A stretch of DNA of 64,000 nt from Pseudozyma flocculosa PF-1 (Eukaryota > Basidiomycota > Ustilaginomycetes > Ustilaginales > Ustilaginaceae), in assembly GCF_000417875.1 (NCBI RefSeq), contig NW_006920869.1, positions 1,233,759-1,297,758 of the forward strand. The letters run 5' to 3'. Position numbers and translations under genes: made by a program. Below the pieces are notes generated by a model. The model searched no databases. It was not told the origin of the DNA and saw nothing but the letters and a program-made list of their open reading frames with translations. Each line of letters opens with the position of its first letter. The stretch's first letter is position 1. Positions 31,701 to 42,792 of the stretch are shown piece by piece.

Positions 31701-32234
31701 GCGGCACTTCTCGGTCGAGAGCGAGACGCTGACCGACATGACGCCGGGCACCTTTGCGACCTCCCTCTCGACGGTCGAGGAGCAAGAGGCGCATGTCATG
31801 CCAAAGACGTTGAGCTGGGCGGTCCCCAGCTCCTGAGGCTGGCCCTTGCCGTTCTCCTCACCCGTGCCCGAGAGCGCCTTTTCCGGGCCGCCACCGGGCG
31901 TCTCTGTCCGTATCGTCTCGATGTAGGTTGCGTCGAAGCCCGTGTCTTCGATCTCGTCGACGACCTTTTCGACGGTCCACGTGGCGTCATCAAAGGTGAC
32001 GGTGGCCCTCTCTGCGAGGAGGGCGACCGATATGGAATGGATGCCGGCCTGGTTGCGGATCATCCTCTCGATGGTCTCGACGCATGCGCCGCACGTCATG
32101 CCGCTGATCTGGAAGCTGGCGGTGACGAGGCGGCCAGTCGGCAGCAGCGGCGGCGACGAAGACGAAGGCGATGCTGAGGCGCCGGCCGGCGTAGCCGCCT
32201 TTTCCGCGAGCGGACCCGCTGCTGGTGTCGACAT
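28761..32234 (-). CDS. CCC2: Copper-transporting P1B-type ATPase (Ccc2/ATP7 type)
   Basis: Intronless, 1,157 residues. Two N-terminal heavy-metal-associated domains carry GMTCGAC (residues 45-51) and GMTCASC (145-151). Helices 1-4 follow, then the actuator domain with TGEAVP (468). The ion-binding helix has CPC (587-589) and is followed by the phosphorylation loop DKTGTLT (631; Asp631 is the phospho-acceptor). The P1B signature SEHPLA is at 691-696, the ATP-binding segment VTGDS at 841, and the hinge GDGINDSP at 946-953. Every catalytic motif is intact. Proteins of this type pump Cu(I) into the late Golgi to load multicopper oxidases such as the iron-uptake ferroxidase. Two metal-binding domains match the fungal Ccc2 norm. 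A 20-residue Gly/Ser linker within the nucleotide domain (about 917-932) is the only oddity. Confidence 0.96.
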   Translation of the reverse strand: MSTPAAGPLAEKAATPAGASASPSSSSPPLLPTGRLVTASFQISGMTCGACVETIERMIRNQAGIHSISVALLAERATVTFDDATWTVEKVVDEIEDTGFDATYIETIRTETPGGGPEKALSGTGEENGKGQPQELGTAQLNVFGMTCASCSSTVEREVAKVPGVMSVSVSLSTEKCRIEYDKALLGVRDLVESIEDLGFDAVVSDERDTTQLASLGRIKEIAEWRSAFLFSLSMAVPVFCLSMVLPKWQWSRSILWWQPIANSYLQDLLCLGLTIPVQFGIGRRFYRTSWKAIKHGSATMDVLVVIGTTAAFTFSSFSMLAGLLCRHEVAPASAVATTPAAATSAVAHIVQRGMDMAMGAAGIDGRCTKPATFFDTSTMLITFVSFGRFLENAAKGKTSEALSRLIGLTPTSATIYSDGLEGKVEKKVASELIQRGDYVKVVPGEKIVADGVIVRGESTVDESMVTGEAVPIHKVVGSQVIGGTVNGTGTFDFLVQRAGKDTSLAQIVKLVDEAQTSKAPIQAFADKVAGYFVPTVVGLGALTFIAWMVIAHLISGPALPSIFNQQGVTKFMVCLKLCISVIVVACPCALGLSTPTAVMVGTGVGAQNGILIKGGGPLEASSGVRRMLFDKTGTLTRGKLSVSGVFWTDGNAQDPSPVAAQSTSDLDTVVIGGLSKRQTLQMVGAAESRSEHPLARALARYAHRSIGLSSTVPAKPSADAPASLLPGTQQQDSVTFPDVSISDFKSTTGKGIQCRIGLQETLTDHVVRIGVLEFVAERPGSVPAAMLDYSRREQSRGRTVVFASIDGTLALALSLSDRLKPEALATLTALRRMGIRCGMVTGDSRVTAQAFGRELEMDADDIYAEMSPSGKRDLILQLRQEAQGIEPLAGDLEGQGGRTGPIRLANGQDDGSWFSSLLGSGSGGGARGGRSKLFRENRALIAMVGDGINDSPALASADLGIALGTGSDVAIEAASIVLMRSNLLDVAASIHLSRRIFAQIRLNFLWATMYNLVGIPLAMGVFLPWGYSLPPMMAAAAMAFSSVSVVLSSLTLKFWRRPRELAVAFVDQDDSGDEEEEEEERRAREAGHVAAVGEGEAGAFARVVSNVQDLGFQVLGRVETSLASLVGSRRSRTRLNAPATAPGSAQYQPIASDDVA

Positions 32235-33025
32235 GACGGAGGTGTCGATGGAGGTACACGCCCGCTAGCCAGGGCTGAAAGGGTGAGTGTCGATAATGTG
32301 CAGATGATGGAGGACAGAGAGCTCGCGAGCGGGAGAAGCCTGGTTCAAAGAGCGGAGAACATCGACCGAGTCTCCGGGCAAGCGCAGTGCTGGCAGGGCG
32401 TCGAGGGAATTCAACAACAACGAGAGTGCAGAGGCGGCGGTTGATGGTGGTGGTGGTGGTGGTGGTGGTGGTGGTGTGGGTCGACAAAGGCAGGAGGCCG
32501 CGCGAGCTCAAGGCACGGTGGGTGAGTGCCGGAACCCGACGGGCCGCCTGCCACAGAGGCCGAAGGGAAGCTTTATCCCCGACGTCCCTACCCGCGTACC
32601 AGCGGTCAGGATCGGCTCGCATCTCACAGCCCGCCCTCCTCCTGCTCTCCTCTGACCAGTACGTGTCGGACCCTGACCACCACCTTGACCCCATCAGCAA
32701 GTATCGGTCTTGGCGCATGCGGAACACTATCGAGCGCAGCGTCCCATACCGTCGCGAGCACCGACAGGCAGCGCCGGGCGGAGCGACCTGAGGCTCTGTT
32801 CCATCTCGCCACGCGACAAAGAGACGGACCGACAACCTCCGATGCTTCGGACACTGTACCCGAACCTCGCAACGACTGCCGCACATCCGCACTTCAGGAC
32901 CAGGGTCCTGCTTCCATGCCTTTCGCCGCCCCGACACACGTTACTTTCTACTTCTGTCCGTACAAGAGCTGCGCTGCGGTCTGCAGAAGGACTCGAACAC
33001 AACGCCAGACCCGTAGACCGACTAC
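32235..33025. promoter_or_regulatory. Upstream region of the copper ATPase gene
   Basis: 791 bases between the Ccc2-type start and the 3' end of the aspartoacylase-like gene. It contains a (GGT)n run at 32444-32478. I did not find a GCTG-type copper-responsive element that I would trust. Confidence 0.45.
32444..32478. repeat. (GGT)n microsatellite
   Basis: About ten GGT units about 210 bases upstream of the copper ATPase start codon. Confidence 0.95.
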
Positions 33026-34794
33026 CTACGACTTTGGCGCGGTGCCGTTGCGGATCAGTCGCACCAGCTCAGAACCGGCCTCGCGAGCGGGATCAGCTGG
33101 ACTCGACGACGCGGCGGCACAAGAAAGAGCGAGGAACGTCAGTACTCGCCGACCGGTGTCTTCGTCAGGGCAGAGCTTTCACTCACCGGAAACGGTATGG
33201 ACCTTGCCGCTCGCCTTGGCCCTGATCGTCTCGAGCTCGTCGCCCCACGTGTTGTAGAGCTTGCCGAGCACCTGGCCCGCCTCGACGTCGTCCTCGGGCT
33301 GGACGTAGGCGTCCCACCAGCCAGCCTGCGAAGTCTGGTGAGCGACAAAAGTATCGCCGCTGCGCGTCCCAAGTACCAAGTCGATCGATAGCCGTCAGCA
33401 TGTTGTCCGGGGACTCATCGACGGCGTCCCGCTCGCGTCCACGACGACTCACTTGTAAGTGCGCGAAGGGTCGTAGTTGGTCTGCGCCTCGGAGCCCTCC
33501 TCGAGCGGCAGGATGCCCCAGGCGTCGAGCGCTCGCAGCAGGAACTCGTGCGATCGCTTGATGTACTTCTTCTGCCACACCTTGGCGTTGGAGATCTCGA
33601 GGGTGATGGCAGGCACACCGTGCTCGACAAACGTCGTCTCCAGGCTTCCAGGCTCACCCGGGTCGACTGCCGTTCGTTCATCGGAGGCGCAGACGCAAGG
33701 GAAAGATCAGCTCGCAGCCCTTATACACGTCCAGGAGCGCCGTAGCGAGCGCGCCACTCACCCTTGAGGAGATCAACGGCCGCCAGCTCAGAGAGCTTCT
33801 TGATCTCCGGCACCCTCCAGTCGGCATAGCCCCACATGGGCGTGTCACCGCCGGTGCTCTGGGTGTGCATGTCGACCGCAACATCAACTTGGGTGCCGTT
33901 CTGCGGGTGAAGATCGGTAGCAGAGCGTTGCAGGCCGGGTCAGCAGCAACTTCTTTCCTAGGTGGTATCTGATCGCCAACTGATGGTCGACTCTTACCGC
34001 AGTCAGGCCGAACCACACGTTGTAGATGAACTGCGAGATGAACACGGACGTAGAGCTCAGTGAGTGTGCCAGTCCCGCAAGGTGCAAGAGAAGCCTCGAT
34101 GGACTCACGTCTTCGACAAACGATCCGCCCGAAGAGGCGTTGACGCCAGGGAACAGCCTGTTGGGATCTTCCAGTCCACCCGATGACGAGCTCGGGACGT
34201 AGCGCGAGTTGCGCGACATGCTGTGGGGCGGGGCAGATCCCAAGCATGTCCATCAGCCTCGCGCACGCGTCTCCTATATCACGACCACTCGGCCACACCT
34301 CGCCTCGACACTCACCCAAGGATGTTGACGCCAGGCACACCAATGACAGTGCCGTTGAGGCTGCCGTTCTCGACGGCCTTTTCCAGGTCGCCCAGGAGCA
34401 GCTGCGCCACCCTCACGCCGTTGAGCTCATCGCCGTGGACGACGGTCGAGACCCAGAAGGTCTTGCCATCCTCTACGGCGCCGGCACCGCGGGCAACCCA
34501 AACTGGCACATAGAGGGGATGCCCGGAATTGAGCGAGCCGGCGCGGAGGTAGAAGCGGTGCACCCTACACGAACAGCCGGTGAAGCAGGGTAAGCGAGGG
34601 TTCGATCGCAGCATATCATATACGGACCGACGTCTGAGTTCTCACTTCGAAGAGTCGAGGTCCTTGGTGTCGAGGCTAGAGATGACAGCCTGGCCGTTGA
34701 CTCGATCGCCCGTGTAGACGGTCTTTGCGAGCGCCGAAGGCAGCAGGGTCGCGGCCAGAGGCAGCAGCGCGGAAAGGACGGTGGAAGGCAGCAT
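33026..34794 (-). CDS. Secreted succinylglutamate desuccinylase/aspartoacylase-family metalloenzyme
   Basis: Eight exons: 34794-34646, 34564-34316, 34220-34109, 34030-33998, 33900-33762, 33666-33453, 33359-33187 and 33096-33026. Phases close to 379 residues. Residues 1-23 (MLPSTVLSALLPLAATLLPS, then ALA) are a signal peptide. Zinc ligands expected in the AstE/AspA branch of the M14 fold are visible: HGDE (H93, E96) and DMH (H193). The substrate-side DPNRLFPG block lies at 151-158 and a later TLEISN carries a candidate catalytic Glu. A small beta-rich domain follows (AGWWDAYVQPEDDVEAG, GKLYNTWGDE), typical of this family's C-terminus. The chain ends with a DPAREAGSELVRLI helix. The enzyme probably hydrolyses an N-acyl amino acid outside the cell or in the secretory path; the substrate is unknown. 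Bacterial relatives are cytosolic, so secretion is notable. Confidence 0.87.
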
Positions 34795-36939
34795 CGTGAG
34801 GGTCGTCGGTCCTGCGAGTTTGAAGGAAGTTCTGAGGATCTGTTTGATAGGCGTCCTCCGTCTCCGCCGCCATCGAGTAAGTATTTGTACCTTCGGCCTC
34901 CAGTCGCGGTCGTCGTCGAAGAACGCGGCCGTCGTCGTTGCTGCGAACGCCACAGGCGAGGGCTGGTAACTACCTACCTTCGTCTAGCGGCGTCGTTGCA
35001 GACCGAGCCCGCTCCGCTCCGCCCTCCTGACGGGCTCGCCAGAATATTCTCGTGCAGGACGGCAAAGGCTTGGCGCTGGTGGCTGATAAGCAAGCAAGGC
35101 AGGAGCGAGATATTGGTCGCTCACGCGACAGCGCGCCCGAATCCGGGGTGGTATCCGGGGTAGAATCCGCCCTGCTGGTGCTCGCTATACAGCATCCCTT
35201 TCTCTGGATGGCCTGTGCCCTGACCGTGTATGGGACAGCATGGCACGCCACCCCGCCCATGTGATCCATGCTAGACGATGTACTGGTACCGCATCTCGAT
35301 GCCTCGTGGCGGGGAGTAGCTAGAAGGAGCGAAATGCCACACCAGCTCCGGTCTGTTGCCGGCGATCAAGCCGCGCAAGTCACCGGGATGCCATGACTAC
35401 TGCCTGCCTCTCCGTCTCCTCGGAAGTCGGGCGCGACCTGAGCAAAGCTTCGGCACCGGCCTGTTGGGCTGTGGCGACTGCTCTTGACTACGACCGAGAG
35501 AGAACCATGTGCCCGTGCTCGGCCAGGGCGCTTCAAAGGCATCCGCACGTCGAACTCGGTGCAGCGGAGAGGCGTGGGATGGCGTCAAGGCGCGGGACGA
35601 ACCTACCCCGCCAGAAACGCCCCTGCCTGCCGACATGTACCCATCCAGAGCTGGCACTTTTTTGAGTGACAGCGCGGCCCGCTTCCGTGGGAAAAAGCGC
35701 TCGTTATCGTACATTCGGAAGCGTGCCCGGCTCAACTCGTCCGAGGCCGCATGGCCGTACATGACTCGGACGCCAGCCCACCCTACCCTCGCTTTGGTCC
35801 GTCGCCCGACGAGTTGAGCCGTGCAGGATTTCGGGCCGGTCCGCCCTCTCGGCACGCGGTTGGGCCCGCCTGGCGTGGGCGCCTCTTGGCGCCCGGCTGA
35901 GCCGCGTTCAGGCTGAATTTCGCTGGCGGCCAAAAGTGGCGGCCATTTTTTTCTTTTTTCTCCCTGCCAAGAAGCTGGCTGGTGGGGCGCTGGGCTGTGC
36001 CTGCCTGCCAGCTGGTGGTGATGCATGGCGGCATGACGACGGGCGCAGCGGGTCCTAGCCTAGTCACCGGCCGGTCCTCGACTTCCGCGGCCGGCGGGGC
36101 ACCAAACCCCGCCCCGGCACAGCGTGCATCATGGCGGTACCGTACCTGCCTGTCGCTGTCGCCCTCTGTTTCTTTTTTGGTGACCGGTGGAGTCGAGGTG
36201 GAAGTTCTTCCCGGGCCTGGCTTTATCGAGTCCATGGTTGCTATGCCCAACGCAAAAAAAGCATGGTGCGCCCCGATGGCACTGCTGAGCCTTTTCGCCA
36301 CCATCGACATCACCTTCACCTTCGTCTTGCTCACCATCGCCATCCTCGACAACTATCGCCATCGCCATAACCATCTCCACCTCCATCCTCGCTTGCTCGG
36401 AAAAACAGCGTGTGGCTAAGGCAAACTCTACCTCGAACTGCAACGGCTTTTGAACCCACCCCGCGCTGCGCCCCACGCCCACCGACTTCACATATACAGG
36501 GGGCCTGGTCTTGGACCTTGAGCCACTTCATCGACGCCCAGCGCTGGGACTCCGGCCACCGTCCGTCCCGCCGTGGTCATCAGCTGCCACTCTGCGCTGG
36601 TCAGCGTCGGCCAGCCCTCTCGTCACACGACCCTGTCGGCCCGACGGATAAGGGCTGCCGCCACTTGCGCCAACCCCAAAGCTCTACAACCAGCAAGCTT
36701 TCCAGCGTCCAGCCTGGCCAAGCGCGAGGCCTCGGTGCCCCAGCCAGACTCTGGCCTCGTCGCGGCAGCCTGGGTCTGCTCTTTCTGATGCTCCCATATA
36801 TGGCCTTGAACCCCAAGTCTTCAGCGCCCCTCGAGCTAGGTCCATTCTGGTCCCCCTCGGTTCGTTCCGCGCCCCAAGATTGCCCACACAGCATCATCTC
36901 GGGACTACGGTTCTCCCCGGCAACGCCTCTACTGCCGAC
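34795..36939. promoter_or_regulatory. 2.1-kb divergent intergenic region
   Basis: This separates the aspartoacylase-like gene and the large disordered-protein gene, which are transcribed apart. I saw no convincing exon. Short frames here are Arg/Pro-rich shadows of GC-rich DNA. A His/Ile-rich CACCATC repeat occurs near 36290-36395. Confidence 0.4.
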
Positions 36940-39900
36940 ATGCCCCTTTCACGCCCGCTAGCCCGGTCCAGCAGCTCTTCGGGAGGTTCCGACCTGCCCA
37001 AGCGCCTCTTGTCGAGGAAAAAGACCAAGAACCGCGACCGCATCTACTCGTCATCGGTCGTACCCTCGCCGGCCGCTTCGAACACACCTTCGCATCTGTC
37101 GCCAAAGTCTGGCTCGACGACCCACCTGGCCTCGCTCCCAGCGGGCGACCCCATGGCCAGTCCGTCTCTAGACCAGGCCGACCTCAACCCCATCCTGGGC
37201 GACGATGACGAGCTGCACGACCCCAGCTTCGTGCGGCACACGCTCGAGATGATGACGGGCACCTTTGCCGGCCAGACGGCGGGTGTCTCGGAGCGATTCC
37301 GCCACGGCCGTTCGCTGTCCTGCAAGTCGTCGCCGTCCGACAGCCGTGGGTCGACTTCGCGCTCCGGATCGAGGTCCGGAGGCGCCGCTGGTTTCCTCGG
37401 CCGACCCTCTGCGTTCGCCGGGCTCTCGGACTTTGAGCAGCCGCGCCACGCATCGAGGTACGCGTCCGGCCTTGGGCTCGAGGTCGACGGCGACATCCTC
37501 GGCGACGATGACGAGGCTTGCCTGTTGAGCAGCAGCAGCGACGAGGACGACCATGACGACGCCGGCGGCCGCGGTGTCGACGAGCGAGAGGATATCGGAC
37601 TGGACTCCGGCATGCGTACCTCTCTACGCCACGTTCCAACGAGGCCGCCGACGGCCAGCCCGGCGCCCGCAACCGTCGAATCTCGGCCAAGTGAGACCCC
37701 GCCCGGCGGGGCCGGGGTGACGCTAGAGGATGCGTTGTCGCCGGGCGAGCTTGGTCGCGGCCCTCGTCAGCAGGCTGACCACCATCGCCGTGAAGGAAGC
37801 GTGTCGTCGCCGAGCATAGAAGGTGAGTCTTCTTGTGTCCCTCCCTTGGAGCTGCGCTTTTCATCTCTTTCCCACCTCATCCGGAAGATGTGACCCGTAC
37901 GCCGTCCTCCACCTGGGCGGGCCCCTTGTTGCCCCGGCCTGGCCTGGCCTGCCCGCCCCGCCTCTTCTTTCCGACGCGTGTGAAAATCGGCTGACCTAAA
38001 GAGCGGCCGCGTGCCTGCCTGCCTTTTGGTTTCCTCCCCTGCCCGATCGGGCCTTGACACCCGCTGTCACGCTGGCCGCCAACAGAAGAAGTAGCCGCTG
38101 CGTCGTCGTCCCCGCCGTCTTGGTCGTCGCCCGCGTGCGACGATGGCGCCCATCATCGGTCCCTCCTCCACATCAACCACCAGCACGCGGCCCGGCCGAC
38201 GGGGTCCGGCACCACCGCATGCCAAGCCTGCGGCCAACGAGCAGAGGCTGCCGATCCTCCGTCCGCACCGCCTTCCCCATCGAGCCAGGGCCACGACCAC
38301 CGCGACGCCGGCCCAGCATCGTCGCATCAAAGCCGCCGCACAAAGGGCATTCCCCGTGCTGATCCATCAGACGTCGACGGCCGAACCTCCGCCGCCGCCG
38401 TCGCCGCTTTCCACGCAGCAGCGGCCCGCCAGGTTCAGGGTCCGACCACAACGACGCCCTCGCCGACGCCGCTGCCACCGCATCCAGGAACCGCTGCTGC
38501 CGCTGCTGATGGCATCGCTCCCGCCGCCTCCGCATCCGCCTCCGAGGCCGCCAGGCACTGCCACCGCCCGGCTCATGTCAACCCGCCCTCGAGCACATTC
38601 TATATAGGCGGCGGCGGCGGTCCTCCCACCACCGGCGACGACCGTACCCTACCCGCCACCCAACCAACGACATCCGTGCAGCCCATCCTCGACGCGCGCG
38701 CCACCGCCGTTCCCGACGCCTACCTTCCTCAGCACATCGAAGCCGTCGACACCAGCAGCAACTCACCAGCACCTCTGGCATCCTCACAGCCATCCGATCC
38801 AGCGCTCAGGCGAGGAAAGACCTGGTGCACAGACAGGGCCCCGAGCACTCGCGACAAGGTCCAGTCCAGCAGCCGACCATCGACCAGCAAGAGCTCGCCA
38901 CCGAAATCCAGCCACGGCTCGGCGTCCCAATTTAACCCGACGCGATCCAGGAGCGCAGGCAATGACGCCTTCCCCCTCTCGATCGGCATGAGCACCATCA
39001 TCAACGCCCGTCTGCAGAGGAAGCACGCCAAAGCCGAAGACGGTGCGCGCTCCTCGTCGGAGCGATCCAGCCGCCGATCCTCGACCAACCCGCATCGCAG
39101 CGGCAGCGGCACCGGTACTGGCACCGGGATCATCACCAGCGCCGTCAGCAGCCGAAAGTCGAGCCACGCCTCGCCCCAGCTCGACGACTGGAGCGATGGC
39201 TTCACCGGCCTAGTCGACCTCGACCGGAGGATGCGTCAGCTCGCTCTCGAGCAGCAGCGCCAGCACGCCGACGAGACTCAGCACGATGGCTCCTCTGATG
39301 ACGCCGGCCGATCTCGCCATGCCAATCACACTTCGTCACAACGGAGTTCGACGGACGCCACGGCCCCGTCGAAGGTGACCGCATTCGCAAGACACCTTCC
39401 CCAACGCGTCTCGCAGCGCCGCCAGCGGATACAAGGCACGGCCGGCAGACTTAGTTTGGACGCCGCGCAGCCGGTCTCGCCGTCCTCGTCACCTTCGCAC
39501 GCCGGGGCATCGGTCGACGCCCTATCGGACTCGATCCACCACTCGGCCGCAAGCACTGCCCGCACCTCGCCCCAGCTGTCGTCGTGCGGCGACGCCGCCC
39601 TGAGTCACTCCAGCACCTCCAAGTCCTCTGCGTCTCCTCGCGATCCACCACCCATCTCGCCGTTTGGCAGCTTCAGACTGCGCTACGCCGACGAGCCGCC
39701 GACACAAGGTGGCATCCCGCGCAGCTCCACCACCTGGCCCGACTTCCATCGGTCGGTCGGCTTCGATGACTACCAGGACGAGGACGGCGACAGGCTCGAT
39801 CCGCTCACGCCCATGGCAGGTCCGCGGCCGCGCTACGTCGACGAGGACCTCCTCACCCCCAACTCGGCCGCCGCCGCGACATGGACGGATCCCGAGGCGC

Positions 39901-40604
39901 CCGGCTACTTTCCTGCCGGTCTGGTGCAAAAGGAGAAGAAGGAGCGCAAGCACTCTGGCATCTCGTCGATCGCCGGATCCCTGTCTGCCTCGTCGATCAA
40001 GGACCTGTCGAAGGGCAAGCGGGGTCACTCGGCGCACAGCGGCAGTCACCAGCAGCGGTCTTCGGCGCATCCCGAGCAGCGCGGGATCCTGGTTGACTCG
40101 CTATCTTCTAGTCCCGACGCGGGCATCTCGCCCAAGTTCGCCACCCGCCCGCTCGCCGACGACAACGCCTGGGGCGGACGCGACCGCTCGTGCTCGGAGG
40201 CGTCGTCGCAGTTCTCCTCATCCCACGGCGGCCCGACGACCAAGTACTCGTCCTCGGCGGTACACAACATCACGGCCTCGTTCCCCGCGGCCCTGCCAGA
40301 ACAGGCCGAGCTGGTGTATGCCGACACGCGCACGGCACAGCGGCAACGGCGGGGCGAGGCTGGCTCGCAGCGCAAGTCGTCCTCGCCCCCGTCGTCCAAT
40401 GGCGGTCTGAACGCGACAGGCGAGAGTTTGAAGCGATCGGCGCAGTCGCTCGCCCTCGGCGTGCGCTTCAAGGTGCTGCGCGCCAAGACCAAGATCCGCC
40501 AGTCGGCAGCCAACGCCATGTCATCGGACGACGGAGCCAAGGAACACACCATCTCCACCGCCGCCGCCGCCGCCGCCGCCGCACACGATCCCGTCCGGAC
40601 CTGA
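36940..40604 (+). CDS. Large disordered Ser-rich protein, function unknown
   Basis: Two exons, 36940-37822 and 38086-40604, joined across a 263-base intron (GTGAGT..ACAG). The frame stays open for 1,133 residues; only this splice joins the two long frames. The start gives MPLSRPLARSSSSSGGSDLP. Composition is Ser/Arg/Pro/Ala-rich with acidic patches. More ordered islands are NPILGDDDELHDPSFVRHTL, GDILGDDDEACLL, STFYIGGGGGPP, FGSFRLRYADEPP, TWPDFHRSVGFDDYQDEDGD and RYVDEDLLTPNS. Near the C-terminus come ALGVRFKVLRAKTKIR and an eight-Ala run. No domain is recognised. The spaced acidic-aromatic motifs could be short linear docking motifs. The intron is about three times longer than its neighbours and carries the CCTGGCCTGGCC element found in promoters. 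Confidence 0.72.
37823..38085 (+). other. Long intron with CCTGGCC repeat
   Basis: A 263-base intron of the disordered-protein gene. It contains CGGCCTGGCCTGGCCTGCC at about 37935-37952. This is the only intron in the window in which I noticed the promoter-type element, which raises the possibility of an internal promoter. Confidence 0.6.
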
Positions 40605-40929
40605 CAATGACAGTATACTCGAACGAAAGATTGCCGGGCCTCCCCGCCTCCTGCTGGACAATCCGGTGGAGGGGCCCCCTCGACGAACTCTTCTGTTGTG
40701 GATCCTTGTATTTCTATCGTACCTTCACACGTTTGACCTGTATTCTAGCCTTGCCTTGCCCTGCTCGGGGAGGAGGACAACGAGCCGATGCCACAGTTCC
40801 CAAGAACCCCGTCAGTCGTTGACATTGAAGTCGCCAGCACCGACGCTCACTGGTGTTCAACATGCCGTTCTATTCGAGTGCACGCCATCTACCATCCAGC
40901 TCCATGGCAGACGCGCGGGACACGCCCAG
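40605..40929. other. Convergent 3' region
   Basis: 325 bases between the ends of the disordered-protein gene and the flavin monooxygenase gene. No feature is recognised. Confidence 0.6.
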
Positions 40930-42792
40930 TCAGTATCCGAGCAGCTGCCGCCTCAGCCGCTTGGTCGTCTGCCTGCGTTGGTTGCGGAACGTGGCCACTT
41001 TTCGCCACCCTTCATCCGTGGCCTGGGTCGGGACCATCTCGTCTTCGGCCCTCGCTGCTTCCACCGGGCCGTCGACGCCACTGAACGCCTCGACTGCTCG
41101 GTCCTCGTCCTGTCCCCTCGTTCTCAGCTCGGCAGGGAGAAGATCGGATAGACCGTCCTGGTACGCCGTGTCGCCCGGGTACCCCAGATCGGACGTCTTG
41201 TTCTTCCTCCCCCCGCATTCCTCCTTCTGCTCAGTGTATGGCGGGACCGTATCGTCGAGCCACCGCCGCCAGTGGTCCGGTTCGGTCGTCGGGATATCCG
41301 GGTTCAACCTGGGCAGACCGTACTGGAATCGGTGGGCGAGCAAGCCTGCCCAGAACGCCGCCACGATGCGGGACTGGGCGTTGGTGAAGGGCAGAGGCAC
41401 GATGCGGATCGGCGCGCCAAGCAGCGCGAACGACGGGTCGGCTTGATAGAACAGGGACCAGTCGTCCAGGTTGGTCAGGAAGGGCGCGGTGCGGAAGGGC
41501 GGATCGTAGGCCTTGCCGCTCTGGTGCTCGGACAGGTAGGTCTGCAGAGATGCCGGGGCTGGTGTCGAGGCTGGCGGCGGCGGCGGGATAAGAGGGGCGG
41601 AAGCGAACGGCTCCTGCTCCTGCGAGAGGTAGGGCAGGTCGCTGTGGGTGAATGGTAGTAGGTACGAAGGTCGACGGTCAGCATGGTCAGGCGGCAGGCA
41701 TGTCGACACGCTCTCACGCTTGATCGTCTCGACAACTCACTAGGCGTACCCGGTGCCAAACACGATGGCGTCGACGTCGTCAAGCACCTGCCCGTCCTCA
41801 AGCACGATCCTGCCGTTGTCCTTGCCGTCCTCTGCAGGCTCGACGCGCTGGATCTTCGGCACGACTCTGATCCTCTTGGCCCAGGCGGGGCTGTCCTGGT
41901 CGCGCGGATCGAAGTCGAGCGGCGGCGGCTTCTGCACATCCTCATAAGACTGCAGAACCGTGACACCCGTCTGCGGCGGCTGTGCGTTGGCCTGCTCGAT
42001 CCACTGCTGCGACCCATCAAAGCTGCGCACGACGTGGCCCACGAGCTCGCGCGCAATGTCGCTGCCGCTGGAAGAGTTGCCGATGACCAGCACCTTCTTG
42101 CCGCGGAAGGCGTGTGGCTGGCGGTACCAGGCGCTGTGGAGTAGCTGGCCGCGGAAGTGCCAAAGACCGTCGATATAGGGCACCGAGGGCATGTTGCAGC
42201 GGCCCGAGGCCGAGACAATGTAGTCAAACTCCTCCGTCACCAGGTCGCCACCGTGAATGGGCCGGCTCCGGACTCGCCAGACGCTGCCTCGACCCCAAGG
42301 CTGGCCGGCCTGGTGCTTGACTCTCTGGACCGATGTGACTGCCGTCTCGAAACGGATGAGAGGCAAGAGGCGCTTGGCCTCTGCGAAGCGGTCGATGTAC
42401 TCCTCGACCTCTCTTCGCTGTGGAAAGAGCGGGGTGCTCGGATCAAAGGGAGCGTCGCGGTAGGCCATCAAGTCGCAGGGCAGATTGGTGCGCAGGCCGT
42501 CGTACATCGGCCCCGGAGGACAGAATGTGCCGTCCGCGTCGCCGTCCTTGCCCCTCCCTGCCCAGACGGGGTGCGCCCTCCCGCGGCGGTCGAAGCGAAA
42601 GTCGCAGGTGCCTGGCGAGGGATCGTAGGTCCAGACGCCGCCGACCTTTGGCCGTCGTTCGAATAGGACGGGAGTCAAGCCGGGGGCGAGGTGAAGGAGC
42701 TCGGACGCCATTGCGAGGCCCGAGGGACCTGCGCCGATGATGGCCACCCTCGCCTGCCGCGATGCAGCGGAGATCGAGGCACTTATGGACAT
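40930..42792 (-). CDS. Flavin-containing monooxygenase (class B)
   Basis: Two exons, 42792-41741 and 41641-40930, with a 99-base intron; 587 residues. The FAD-binding Rossmann motif GAGPSG is at residues 20-25. The FMO fingerprint FRGQLLHSAWY is at 213-223 and the NADPH-binding VIGNSSSGSD at 236-245. A late FGTGY motif is split by the intron and continues into YDLPYL. The order and spacing fit the FMO family, which oxygenates nitrogen or sulphur nucleophiles using FAD, NADPH and O2. A Pro-rich insertion (IPPPPPASTPAPAS) follows the last motif. The substrate is unknown. No signal peptide or membrane anchor is seen. The upstream frame extension is Arg-rich junk. It is divergent from the Pmp3-like gene. 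Confidence 0.92.
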
